Shown here in pieces: positions 1-5,317 of a stretch of 6,636 nt of DNA. The notes beneath the pieces are model-generated. The model did no database searches and was not told the origin of the DNA. It saw only the letters and a list, made by a program, of their open reading frames with translations. The position numbers and the translations under genes are program-made. The stretch spans positions 1 through 6,636 of the forward strand of contig DCGF01000015.1 of NCBI GenBank assembly GCA_002314555.1, written 5' to 3'. The first letter of the stretch is position 1, and each line of letters opens with the position of its first letter. Source of the DNA: Ruminococcaceae bacterium UBA1785. GTDB lineage: Bacteria; Bacillota; Clostridia; Oscillospirales; Acutalibacteraceae.

Positions 1-452
1 CGGTTCCTTCCGCTCATTTTATTTATGAAAGTTGATTTACCAGTATTAGGAATACCAACTACCATAAATCTAAGAGCCTTACCCGGCATGCCTTTAGCTA
101 TATTAGATTCTATTTTTTCATGAAGTGCTATTTTTGCCACCTCATCAAATTTGTTAAGTCCTTTACCGCTTTTACAGTCAACTGGGATGGCATACTTACC
201 CTCCGCCTCGAAATATTTAATCCACTGTGCTGTAGCGTTTTGATCCGCTACGTCGCACTTGTTAAGGAGGATGATTCGAGGCTTTGAGCTTGTCAGCTCG
301 TCGAGCTCAGGGTTACGTGAGGATACTGGTATCCTCGCGTCAACGATCTCGACCACCGCGTCGACAAGCGGTAAATTCTCTTTTATCTTACGGCGGGTTT
401 TGGCCATATGGCCAGGAAACCACTGAACCGTCTGCTTCTGAAAATCTGACAT
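1..452 (-). CDS. rbgA: Ribosome biogenesis GTPase RbgA (YlqF), N-terminal part, cut by window edge
   Basis: RbgA/YlqF is a circularly permuted GTPase that acts in late assembly of the 50S ribosomal subunit in the cytoplasm. I translated 150 codons here; the 3' end lies outside the window (the B. subtilis protein is about 280 aa, so roughly half is present). Visible are the family's N-terminal WFPGHMAK signature (residues 11-18), DARIP (38-42) and SSRNP (44-48). The GTPase motifs come in permuted order: G4 NKCD (64-67), then a G5-like DCKSGKG (92-98), then the G1 P-loop GIPNTGKST (133-141). G3 would follow beyond the edge. The ATG shares one base with the stop codon of the upstream signal peptidase gene (TAATG), and the ribosome binding site is weak (AGAAAGAG), so translation probably depends on coupling. 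Counted bases 241-360 are 55% GC, higher than the neighbouring signal peptidase gene. The assignment is firm. Confidence 0.96.
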   Translation of the reverse strand, partial: MSDFQKQTVQWFPGHMAKTRRKIKENLPLVDAVVEIVDARIPVSSRNPELDELTSSKPRIILLNKCDVADQNATAQWIKYFEAEGKYAIPVDCKSGKGLNKFDEVAKIALHEKIESNIAKGMPGKALRFMVVGIPNTGKSTFINKMSGRN

Positions 453-1000
453 TAGCTACTCTTTCTAAGACTAAGGCTTGAAAAGCCGTCATCTGTTATT
501 CCTACGATAGCATTACCGAGTACATATCTGTTATCGATAAAGCCGATTATTGTTGAACGTGAATCTATGGAGCCCTGACGGTTATCTCCCATTACAAAAC
601 AGCAGCCCTCAGGTACTGTAACTGGGAAGGTTACGTCATAGTAATTAGTTGTCTTGTTATTTATATATTTCTCAATAATCTCATGTCCGTTGATATAAAC
701 TGCACCTGTGTTAAAGTCAATATCTACTTCCTGACCTTCGGTAGCAATTACACGTTTAATGATATTCTCTTCAAGCTCATTTGGCTGAGAGATAACTACG
801 ATATCACCGTACTTTGGAGAGTAATTAGCCTCCGTCTCTGATGTGATTACCCAGTCGCCTGATGATAAAGTTGGGTTCATTGAACTACCAACAACACCAA
901 CAAAGCGAACGAAGAAAGTGAAGAGAAGTGCGATAATAACTGTAGCCATAACGAGAACACTAGTTCCCTCATAACAGAGTGTAACAAGTTTATCCTTCAT
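452..1000 (-). CDS. lepB: Type I signal peptidase (second of a tandem pair)
   Basis: This is a membrane-bound type I signal peptidase that removes signal peptides from exported proteins on the outer face of the membrane. The protein has 182 aa. It has a very short cytoplasmic N-terminus, one membrane segment (about residues 13-31), then the family boxes in order: GSSMNPTL with the catalytic Ser40, YGDIVVI (64-70), IKRVIA with the catalytic Lys82, and GDNRQGSIDSR (138-148). Both catalytic residues are intact, so it should be active. The ATG overlaps the stop codon of the preceding peptidase gene by one base (TAATG), with an AAGGAGG ribosome binding site at 1008-1014 inside that gene. It has no promoter of its own and precedes rbgA. 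Bases 661-780 are only 33% GC against 55% for the matching part of its paralog, so the pair is old or of separate origin. Substrate preference relative to the paralog cannot be read from sequence. Confidence 0.94.
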   Translation of the reverse strand: MKDKLVTLCYEGTSVLVMATVIIALLFTFFVRFVGVVGSSMNPTLSSGDWVITSETEANYSPKYGDIVVISQPNELEENIIKRVIATEGQEVDIDFNTGAVYINGHEIIEKYINNKTTNYYDVTFPVTVPEGCCFVMGDNRQGSIDSRSTIIGFIDNRYVLGNAIVGITDDGFSSLSLRKSS

Positions 1001-1569
1001 TATTTTGCCTCCTTGTTGTTTAGGTCAATGACCATCTTACCAATTACGTACTGTTCGTTTATGAGTCCGACTGAAGCGGACCTTGAATCAAGTGAATTAT
1101 TCCTGTTATCTCCCATGCAGAAGAGGAATCCCTCTGGCACGACGAACGGGTATTTAGCACCGTCAGAGAAGTTTAAGTAAGTAGGCTCTGCGATATAAGG
1201 TTCGTCGAGCACCTCTCCGTTTACGGTGACAACACCAAGGTCGAAGTCGATATCGACCGTGTCACCACCGCGCGCTATCACGCGCTTTACGAGTGACACT
1301 TTGTTCTCCCTGTGGATGACCACGATGTCACCGTACTCATAAGAAGTATCCACACTTGTGATGATAAGCTTATCATTATTCTCAAGTGTTGGGACCATCG
1401 ATGTTCCTTCAACTGTGGCAACTCTAAAGAAGAACACCAAAGCTACAGCCACGAAGACTACTGCCATTATCACTGATGAGAATATGTCATATACGGATGC
1501 AGCGAATTTGAAACTCTTAGTGTTTTCAAGTTCTTCATTACGAAATGTCACTTCATAGTGTTCAGTCAA
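1000..1569 (-). CDS. lepB: Type I signal peptidase (first of a tandem pair, probable TTG start)
   Basis: This is a type I signal peptidase of 189 aa from the start I prefer. A cytoplasmic N-terminal tail of about 30 residues, absent from the neighbouring paralog, precedes one membrane segment (about residues 30-49). The catalytic boxes follow: EGTSMVPTL with nucleophile Ser57, YGDIVVIHRE, VKRVIA with general base Lys95, and GDNRNNSLDSR. All are intact. The open frame extends three codons further to a GTG at 1576-1578, but that GTG lies inside the Shine-Dalgarno sequence GGAGGTGA (1575-1582). The TTG at 1567-1569 is 8 bases downstream of GGAGG and in frame, so it is the likelier initiator. If GTG is used, add three residues. 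This is the first gene after a strong promoter and heads an operon with the second peptidase and rbgA. The peptidase function is firm; the start is an inference from spacing. Confidence 0.93.
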   Translation of the reverse strand: MTEHYEVTFRNEELENTKSFKFAASVYDIFSSVIMAVVFVAVALVFFFRVATVEGTSMVPTLENNDKLIITSVDTSYEYGDIVVIHRENKVSLVKRVIARGGDTVDIDFDLGVVTVNGEVLDEPYIAEPTYLNFSDGAKYPFVVPEGFLFCMGDNRNNSLDSRSASVGLINEQYVIGKMVIDLNNKEAK

Positions 1570-1574
1570 AAGAG

Positions 1575-1582
1575 TCACCTCC
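1575..1582 (-). promoter_or_regulatory. Shine-Dalgarno that decides the start of the first signal peptidase
   Basis: The minus strand reads GGAGGTGA, an eight-base match to the 16S rRNA anti-Shine-Dalgarno sequence. It overlaps the possible GTG start at 1576-1578, making that codon unusable if this site is bound. The TTG at 1567-1569 has the right spacing of 8 bases from GGAGG. Confidence 0.75.
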
Positions 1583-1602
1583 CCAAATTTTCTTGAACAA
1601 AA

Positions 1603-1631
1603 ATTATACTATAAATAGGTCACAAAAGCAA
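1603..1631 (-). promoter_or_regulatory. Sigma-A type promoter of the signal peptidase-rbgA operon
   Basis: On the minus strand a -35 box TTGCTT (1626-1631) is followed after 17 bases by a perfect -10 box TATAAT (1603-1608). Transcription would begin near 1596 and give a leader of about 26 bases before the TTG start. The promoter begins just below the T tail of the preceding operon's terminator, which makes this an independent transcription unit. It is a housekeeping-type promoter with no operator that I can see. Confidence 0.8.
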
Positions 1632-1641
1632 TTATATATAT

Positions 1642-1671
1642 AAAAAGGGACTTGCCCAAAAGGCAAGTCCC
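1642..1671 (-). terminator. Rho-independent terminator of the dehydratase operon
   Basis: A perfect 10-bp stem, GGGACTTGCC (1662-1671 as read on the minus strand) pairing with GGCAAGTCCC (1647-1656), surrounds a 5-base loop and is followed on the minus strand by TTTTT (1646-1642) and further A/T sequence. It lies 9 bases beyond the stop of the 52-aa gene and separates the dehydratase unit from the signal peptidase operon. Confidence 0.93.
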
Positions 1672-1680
1672 AAATTCATA

Positions 1681-1839
1681 TTAAAGTCTTCTGTCTCGGT
1701 CAAGTCCGTCATACCATTTGTCAAGATATGGCTGAAGGAACCACATGAGTTTCATATCGAGATTAAACCAGTAAATGGCAACAGTAAGTCCGAAGAGACT
1801 AAGTGCTGTAGCTATAAGCTTTGCAAGAATTTTAAACAT
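1681..1839 (-). CDS. 52-aa predicted single-span membrane miniprotein, third gene of the dehydratase operon
   Basis: I do not recognise this small protein. It begins with ATG at 1837-1839 and ends with TAA at 1681-1683 (52 aa). An excellent ribosome binding site, AAAGGAGG (1849-1856), sits 9 bases upstream, and only 18 bases separate it from the stop of the HgdA-like gene. The operon's terminator follows immediately. Residues 4-25 are mostly hydrophobic and could form a membrane or amphipathic helix starting MFKILAKLIA. The second half is aromatic and charged, with several Trp and Tyr (IYWFN at 22-26, MWFLQPYL at 32-39, KWYDGLD at 41-47), and ends DRDRRL. There are no cysteines, so it is not an iron-sulfur protein. 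Its placement argues for a role with the dehydratase, for example a membrane anchor or partner, but that is inference. Codon use and signals look like a genuine gene rather than noise. Confidence 0.8.
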   Translation of the reverse strand: MFKILAKLIATALSLFGLTVAIYWFNLDMKLMWFLQPYLDKWYDGLDRDRRL

Positions 1840-1857
1840 ATCTTTAGTCCTCCTTTA

Positions 1858-3408
1858 TTACCAGCATTCACTGTCATCGAAATCTACAAGTGAAGGGTCA
1901 AGTGGCTCTTCCTGCATTACGAGACTCATGAAGTTATTGATGTCTTCACGCATTGAACGTCTTGATACTGATGTTGTTTCAAAGAGGTCCTGCTTAACCC
2001 ATACAAATGGGATGCCGCGCTTTCTAGCTTCCTCTTCAAAATAACCGTTGATAGCGCCAACGCCCTTACAAGAAATCTGGTCGAACATGATAATCATGTC
2101 GCCGTTAAATTCTTCATACTTTCTCCAAAGGTCGCTCATCATAACGTCGATGCCGCCCTTTGTATGAACACGCATTGTAGCGCCTTCAATCTGCTTTACA
2201 ACGCCTCTGAGCATTGCTTCATCAGATGAAGTATCGATAATATCATAACCCTGGAAGTCGATCATTTCTGCAACAGAATCGATACCCCAGCAGTTCAAAA
2301 TCCAAGTGTTGAAGTTTGCGTACATGTTAGCAGGTGTGTTCCAAAGAACAGCTCTATGACGAATAGTCTTTGGACATTCACCCTTATCCATCTGCTCTCT
2401 AACAATCTTAATTACCTTCTCATCATTTTCGAGTGACTCTTTAAGACCACAAGTAACCTGATGCTCAAAGATACTGTAGAGCCAGAGTGTTGAGCCTGTG
2501 TGAGGTGAAATATTAGTGCGGTTGAACTCCCACTTTTCATAGCGGTATTCAATCTGCTTGTTCCAAATCTCAACTGCTTCACGAAGTGCGTTGTAATCAT
2601 ACTTTACATCATAATGATCTTCAATGAATTTAATCATAGCTTTTACTTCGTTTACTGCATACTCAAAAGTCTCTTCGTTCTTCCAACGAAGAGGAATATT
2701 GAGTGGGAATGTTGGAAGATTATATCTTCTGTCCTGTAATGCAGATGTCATGATAGAACCATCACAAGGCATGTTGCAAGATACAAAGCACTTTGCATTG
2801 ATAAGAGGATAGTCATCATCTATAGCAATACCAAGCTCTGTTGATGGAAGTGGACATACGTCAGCAGGAAGACCGTAACTCTCAGACTGAGCGATGTAGT
2901 GGTCTGGAGAATGGCAGTTGATGAGGGAAGGAAGATACTCAGGAATCTGCTGCTGAAGAATAGTTCTAAGTGTTGGGAATCCTCTAAAAATGAGGGATGG
3001 AATAAGTTCATCTACAAGGAGGATTTTCTCGCCAGCAGCCTTTGCAGCTTCACTGTCTTTATGAAGATGCATATCAGCCTCAAAGAGATCATCAAGAAGC
3101 TGTGTAACTGATACTGCAAGCGTGTTCATGTTATTTCTACTAGCACGAAGTGCAGCGCCATTCGCACCTTCCATGATTCTGTCATAGAATCCTGGAACTG
3201 TTAAATAGCTAAACATCCATCTATAACGGAAGATAGCCTTTACGTTTGTAACTGGGTGGCCAAGTGCCCATTTGAGAAGTATTCCCCAAAGTTCACACCA
3301 CTTAGCATAGTCATATGCTGTGTCCTTAAGGCCTCTCCATTCACGGTGCTTATAAATACCGGAAACTGGTGTGTAAAGATTACCAAGTCCTTTTTCCTTA
3401 TCAGTCAT
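1858..3408 (-). CDS. 2-hydroxyacyl-CoA dehydratase, HgdA-like (alpha) subunit
   Basis: This protein (516 aa) looks like the alpha-type subunit of the HgdAB/FldBC/HadBC family. These enzymes remove water from (R)-2-hydroxyacyl-CoA through a ketyl radical, after an ATP-dependent activator injects one electron; they sit in amino-acid fermentation pathways in the cytoplasm. Compared with HgdA from memory, the match begins near residue 127 (GEKILLVDE). Candidate cluster or active-site cysteines are Cys185 (ADVCPLPS), Cys211 and Cys215 (SCNMPCDG) and Cys447 (DQISCKGVG, in the place of RSCKPW in HgdA). The C-terminal GIPFVWVKQDL (465-475) matches the family's 'GIP' strand. The first ~125 residues have no counterpart in HgdA that I can recall. 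The ATG overlaps the upstream subunit's stop by one base (TAATG), with an AAGGAGG site at 3418-3424, which suggests 1:1 coupled synthesis. Substrate is unknown. A benzoyl-CoA reductase-like role is possible but less likely with only two subunits. Confidence 0.85.
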   Translation of the reverse strand: MTDKEKGLGNLYTPVSGIYKHREWRGLKDTAYDYAKWCELWGILLKWALGHPVTNVKAIFRYRWMFSYLTVPGFYDRIMEGANGAALRASRNNMNTLAVSVTQLLDDLFEADMHLHKDSEAAKAAGEKILLVDELIPSLIFRGFPTLRTILQQQIPEYLPSLINCHSPDHYIAQSESYGLPADVCPLPSTELGIAIDDDYPLINAKCFVSCNMPCDGSIMTSALQDRRYNLPTFPLNIPLRWKNEETFEYAVNEVKAMIKFIEDHYDVKYDYNALREAVEIWNKQIEYRYEKWEFNRTNISPHTGSTLWLYSIFEHQVTCGLKESLENDEKVIKIVREQMDKGECPKTIRHRAVLWNTPANMYANFNTWILNCWGIDSVAEMIDFQGYDIIDTSSDEAMLRGVVKQIEGATMRVHTKGGIDVMMSDLWRKYEEFNGDMIIMFDQISCKGVGAINGYFEEEARKRGIPFVWVKQDLFETTSVSRRSMREDINNFMSLVMQEEPLDPSLVDFDDSECW

Positions 3409-4595
3409 TATTTAGCACCTCCTTGGATCTTTTTAATTTCTACAGACTCAACAAAAGCCTGAATACGAGTTCTAAGCTGTCCAGAACCTGAAATTACATA
3501 TTCACGGTCAATCTGGAGAACTGGAATGTCTGAAGATTCTTTAAACATTTCAGACTGGAGCATCTTTTCATAGCCCCAGAAATCGCAGAACTTAGCTTGC
3601 TCATAGATAATACCATCAGCATTAAATTCTTTTGCAGCCTCTACTGCAAAGTCATGGCGCTGATTAATTTTATCCTTTGACATGAAACGTGGGCACATAT
3701 TCTCTTCGAGATAGAATCTACAAATCTGAGGAAGTGCCTCTTCATCATCCTTTAATGGAATTTGTTTTCTACCAGGCATTGAGCCGAAGCAGTAACGGTC
3801 AGCAACAACATATGCATTGCAAGATTCCATAATCTCTGTAAATACGTAGTCATCAAGTTCCGAGCCAACAACTACGAAACGTGCACGCCATGGGCACTTA
3901 TCATCTGCTTCTCTGTTTCTTAAGTCCTCTAAAGTTTCCTTAAGATATGGAAGGATTAAATAAGTAGGGCAAGCATATGAAACAAGGCAAAGGATGTGGA
4001 ATTCACGTGATGTAATTCTTGGGTTTGCCTCTTTACGCATCTCTGAAATTTCCTCAAAGATAGCGCACATCTCGTTATGCTCTTTAACAGCTGCTCTAAT
4101 GCTCTCATCAGTGATTTCACAACCGATTTCTTTCATATGTTTAAAGAACTCAGTTTCAATCATTGTCTGATAATGCTTATTACCGTAGTCAGATATCTTC
4201 ATTGGAGCATCAAGGAAACCAAACTTCATGTCTGGCTTATCAATGAGTTTAAATCTCTCAACATTCTCAACTACGCGGTTCATCTGCTGACAAGTATCAG
4301 TACCTGCCCACATATCAAGGAAGTTATATCCGCCTTCAAAAGCACGCTCAACAAGTGCACGTGAATATCCACAAATAAAGCTAGACATATAATAAGCAGA
4401 TACATCAAGAGAACCTGTATGAGGTGCTCTAAGTCTTACTGAGAAAGCACCACCAACGTTTAGAAGTACCTCAGGAACATAGAAGCAAGTATAGCCTATG
4501 GCTTTCTTACCTTCCTCCTTTGCCTGCTGTACAAGTTGGTTGTTTGCCTGCTCAAGAAGATCTTCATAAAAGTGAATGTTCTTCAAATCTTTCAT
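3408..4595 (-). CDS. 2-hydroxyacyl-CoA dehydratase, HgdB-like (beta) subunit
   Basis: This is the beta-type subunit (395 aa) of a 2-hydroxyacyl-CoA dehydratase, expected to bind a [4Fe-4S] cluster and work as a heterodimer with the next gene's product. Family features appear in order: KKAIGYTCFYVPE (30-42, matching KAIG..YYVPEE in HgdB), SSFICGYSRA with Cys75, GTDTCQQMN with Cys102 (where HgdB has VLCDT), GSELDD followed by the VVADRYCFGS stretch in the middle, and near the C-terminus KFCDFWGYE with Cys337, then DIPVLQID and GQLRTRIQAFVE (372-383). Cys75, Cys102 and Cys337 are the likely cluster ligands. The length is usual for the family (about 375-410 aa). An ATG start lies downstream of GGAGGAG, and a promoter lies at 4640-4668. 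It is the first gene of a three-gene operon. No activator ATPase gene is nearby, so the substrate (2-hydroxyglutaryl-, lactoyl-, phenyllactyl-, 2-hydroxyisocaproyl-CoA or other) cannot be assigned. Confidence 0.9.
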   Translation of the reverse strand: MKDLKNIHFYEDLLEQANNQLVQQAKEEGKKAIGYTCFYVPEVLLNVGGAFSVRLRAPHTGSLDVSAYYMSSFICGYSRALVERAFEGGYNFLDMWAGTDTCQQMNRVVENVERFKLIDKPDMKFGFLDAPMKISDYGNKHYQTMIETEFFKHMKEIGCEITDESIRAAVKEHNEMCAIFEEISEMRKEANPRITSREFHILCLVSYACPTYLILPYLKETLEDLRNREADDKCPWRARFVVVGSELDDYVFTEIMESCNAYVVADRYCFGSMPGRKQIPLKDDEEALPQICRFYLEENMCPRFMSKDKINQRHDFAVEAAKEFNADGIIYEQAKFCDFWGYEKMLQSEMFKESSDIPVLQIDREYVISGSGQLRTRIQAFVESVEIKKIQGGAK

Positions 4596-4639
4596 ATTGA
4601 AATCTCCTCCAACATTTTTTCTAAAAATAACACCCTTTT

Positions 4640-4668
4640 ATTATAAAGGAATCTTGTTAAGAAAGAAA
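4640..4668 (-). promoter_or_regulatory. Probable promoter of the dehydratase operon
   Basis: The minus strand has a perfect -10 TATAAT (4640-4645) with a poor -35 TTTCTT (4663-4668) 17 bases upstream. Transcription would begin near 4633 and leave a leader of about 38 bases with a GGAGGAG ribosome binding site. The weak -35 could mean dependence on an activator or on the A/T-rich DNA upstream; that part is inference. Confidence 0.6.
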
Positions 4669-4726
4669 CGACAAATGCCTTTATCATGTAGAGAAAAATA
4701 GAATGTTTTTTTATATAAAAAGTAAA

Positions 4727-4790
4727 ATATAAAGAAAATAAAAAAGAATATAAAGAAAATAAAAAAAGAATATAAAGAAAATAAAAAAGG
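4727..4790. repeat. Three tandem 21-22 bp A-rich repeats upstream of the dehydratase promoter
   Basis: The plus strand carries three near-identical units at 4727-4747, 4748-4769 and 4770-4790. Each starts ATATAAAGAAAAT and continues with a run of six or seven A; the units differ only by one extra A in the middle copy and the last base of the third. The period of 21-22 bases is close to two turns of the DNA helix, so the A-runs recur on the same face and the DNA may be curved. The repeat overlaps the T tail of the rplS terminator and lies roughly 95-160 bases upstream of the predicted transcription start of the dehydratase operon. Confidence 0.85.
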
Positions 4791-4811
4791 ACGACAAAAT
4801 GTCGTCCTTTT
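4783..4811 (-). terminator. Rho-independent terminator of rplS
   Basis: On the minus strand an 11-bp stem (AAAAGGACGAC pairing with GTCGTCCTTTT; arms 4801-4811 and 4785-4795) encloses a 5-base loop and runs into a long T-rich tail. It begins 15 bases after the rplS stop codon and isolates rplS from the dehydratase operon. The stem is perfect on either strand, but only the minus strand has a gene ending here. Confidence 0.93.
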
Positions 4812-4826
4812 GAAAGCCTATTAAAA

Positions 4827-5168
4827 TTAAAGCTGCTCTTTAACTTTAGCTGCCTTACCAACACGATCACGAAGATAGTAGAGCTTGCTTCTGCGAACTT
4901 TACCTTTACGAACGATTTCGATCTTCTCTACGTTTGGTGAGTTAACAGGGAATACCTTCTCAACACCTACGCCGTATGATACACGACGAACTGTGAATGT
5001 CTCTGAAACTCCGCCACCGCGTCTAGCGATAACTGTACCTTCAAAAACCTGAATTCTTTCTCTGTTACCTTCTTTAATCTTAACGTGAACCTTTACAGTG
5101 TCACCGATATTAAACTTTGTAACGTCTTCTTTAATTTGGCCTTCTGTGATTACTTTAAGTGCATCCAT
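4827..5168 (-). CDS. rplS: 50S ribosomal protein L19
   Basis: Ribosomal protein L19 lies at the interface between the 30S and 50S subunits. The protein has 113 aa, the usual length. Recognisable stretches are FNIGDTVKVHVKIKEGNRER (19-38), VFEGTVIARRGGG (42-54), ETFTVRRVSYGVGVE (56-70), VFPVNSPNVEKIEI (72-85) and the basic C-terminus RRSKLYYLRDRVGKAAKVKE. The ATG follows a GGAGGA ribosome binding site at 5176-5181, 7 bases away. It is expressed from its own promoter with a leader of about 90 bases and ends in its own terminator, so here it appears monocistronic. In many Firmicutes rplS directly precedes lepB and ylqF; here the dehydratase operon intervenes. The identification is certain. Confidence 0.98.
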   Translation of the reverse strand: MDALKVITEGQIKEDVTKFNIGDTVKVHVKIKEGNRERIQVFEGTVIARRGGGVSETFTVRRVSYGVGVEKVFPVNSPNVEKIEIVRKGKVRRSKLYYLRDRVGKAAKVKEQL

Positions 5169-5262
5169 TTTTTATTCCTCCATCTTTAAAAAATCAGAAC
5201 GTTCATACACAGAACCTGTCAGAGGACCGTCCGGGAAGTTGCTTCGACTGTTGCCGAAACGC
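5169..5262 (-). promoter_or_regulatory. rplS 5' leader, possible L19 autoregulatory leader
   Basis: The roughly 90-base leader between the predicted start of transcription and the rplS ATG is less A/T-rich than the flanking intergenic DNA and holds short inverted repeats. One is an imperfect stem at 5241-5262 (TTTCG pairing with CGAAG around CAACAGT). Another is ACAG-GTT-CTGT at 5209-5219, and GTTC...GAAC arms flank TGTGTAT at 5201-5215. Structured L19 leaders upstream of rplS are known in Firmicutes, but I cannot confirm the covariance pattern here by eye. Confidence 0.35.
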
Positions 5263-5265
5263 TAG

Positions 5266-5297
5266 ATTATATTAACAAATAACAATTAATAATGCAA
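5266..5297 (-). promoter_or_regulatory. Probable rplS promoter
   Basis: A -35-like TTGCAT (5292-5297) is followed after 17 bases by TAATAT (5269-5274), preceded by TGT, which resembles an extended -10. A perfect TATAAT also occurs at 5266-5271, but it is 20 bases from that -35. The exact -10 is therefore uncertain; a promoter in this region is likely because a ribosomal protein gene follows. Confidence 0.55.
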
Positions 5298-5317
5298 GCA
5301 CTTTTTTCAAAAAGGTT

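Noticed and set aside
284..306. Inverted repeats around GAGCTTGTCAGCTCGTCGAGCTC
   Set aside because: They lie within the rbgA coding sequence and are explained by the codons for the PELDELTSSK stretch.
284..481. 65-codon plus-strand open frame
   Set aside because: It is the antisense shadow of the RbgA coding sequence, which shows full GTPase motifs on the minus strand.
1858..4595. Benzoyl-CoA reductase as the identity of the two-subunit enzyme
   Set aside because: Class I benzoyl-CoA reductases have four subunits including two ATPase subunits encoded together. Only two subunits are present, and their motifs line up with HgdB and HgdA.
4708..4721. 14-bp perfect palindrome TTTTTATATAAAAA upstream of the dehydratase promoter
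   Set aside because: It is made only of A and T in a region of extreme A/T content, so chance occurrence is likely and no operator can be claimed.
4727..4790. Possible CRISPR-like array
   Set aside because: The units are contiguous 21-22 bp A-rich repeats with no unique spacers and no cas genes.
4592..4870. 92-codon open frame on the minus strand
   Set aside because: It overlaps rplS in another frame, runs through the terminator and the A-rich tandem repeat, and encodes low-complexity Phe/Leu/Tyr/Ser sequence with no ribosome binding site. It is an artefact of A/T-rich DNA.
5302..5317. Possible terminator after the CAP gene (A-run and T-run around CTTTTTTCAAAAAG)
   Set aside because: The stem would be only A-T pairs with a one- or two-base loop and no T tail after it on the minus strand, so I do not call it a terminator.
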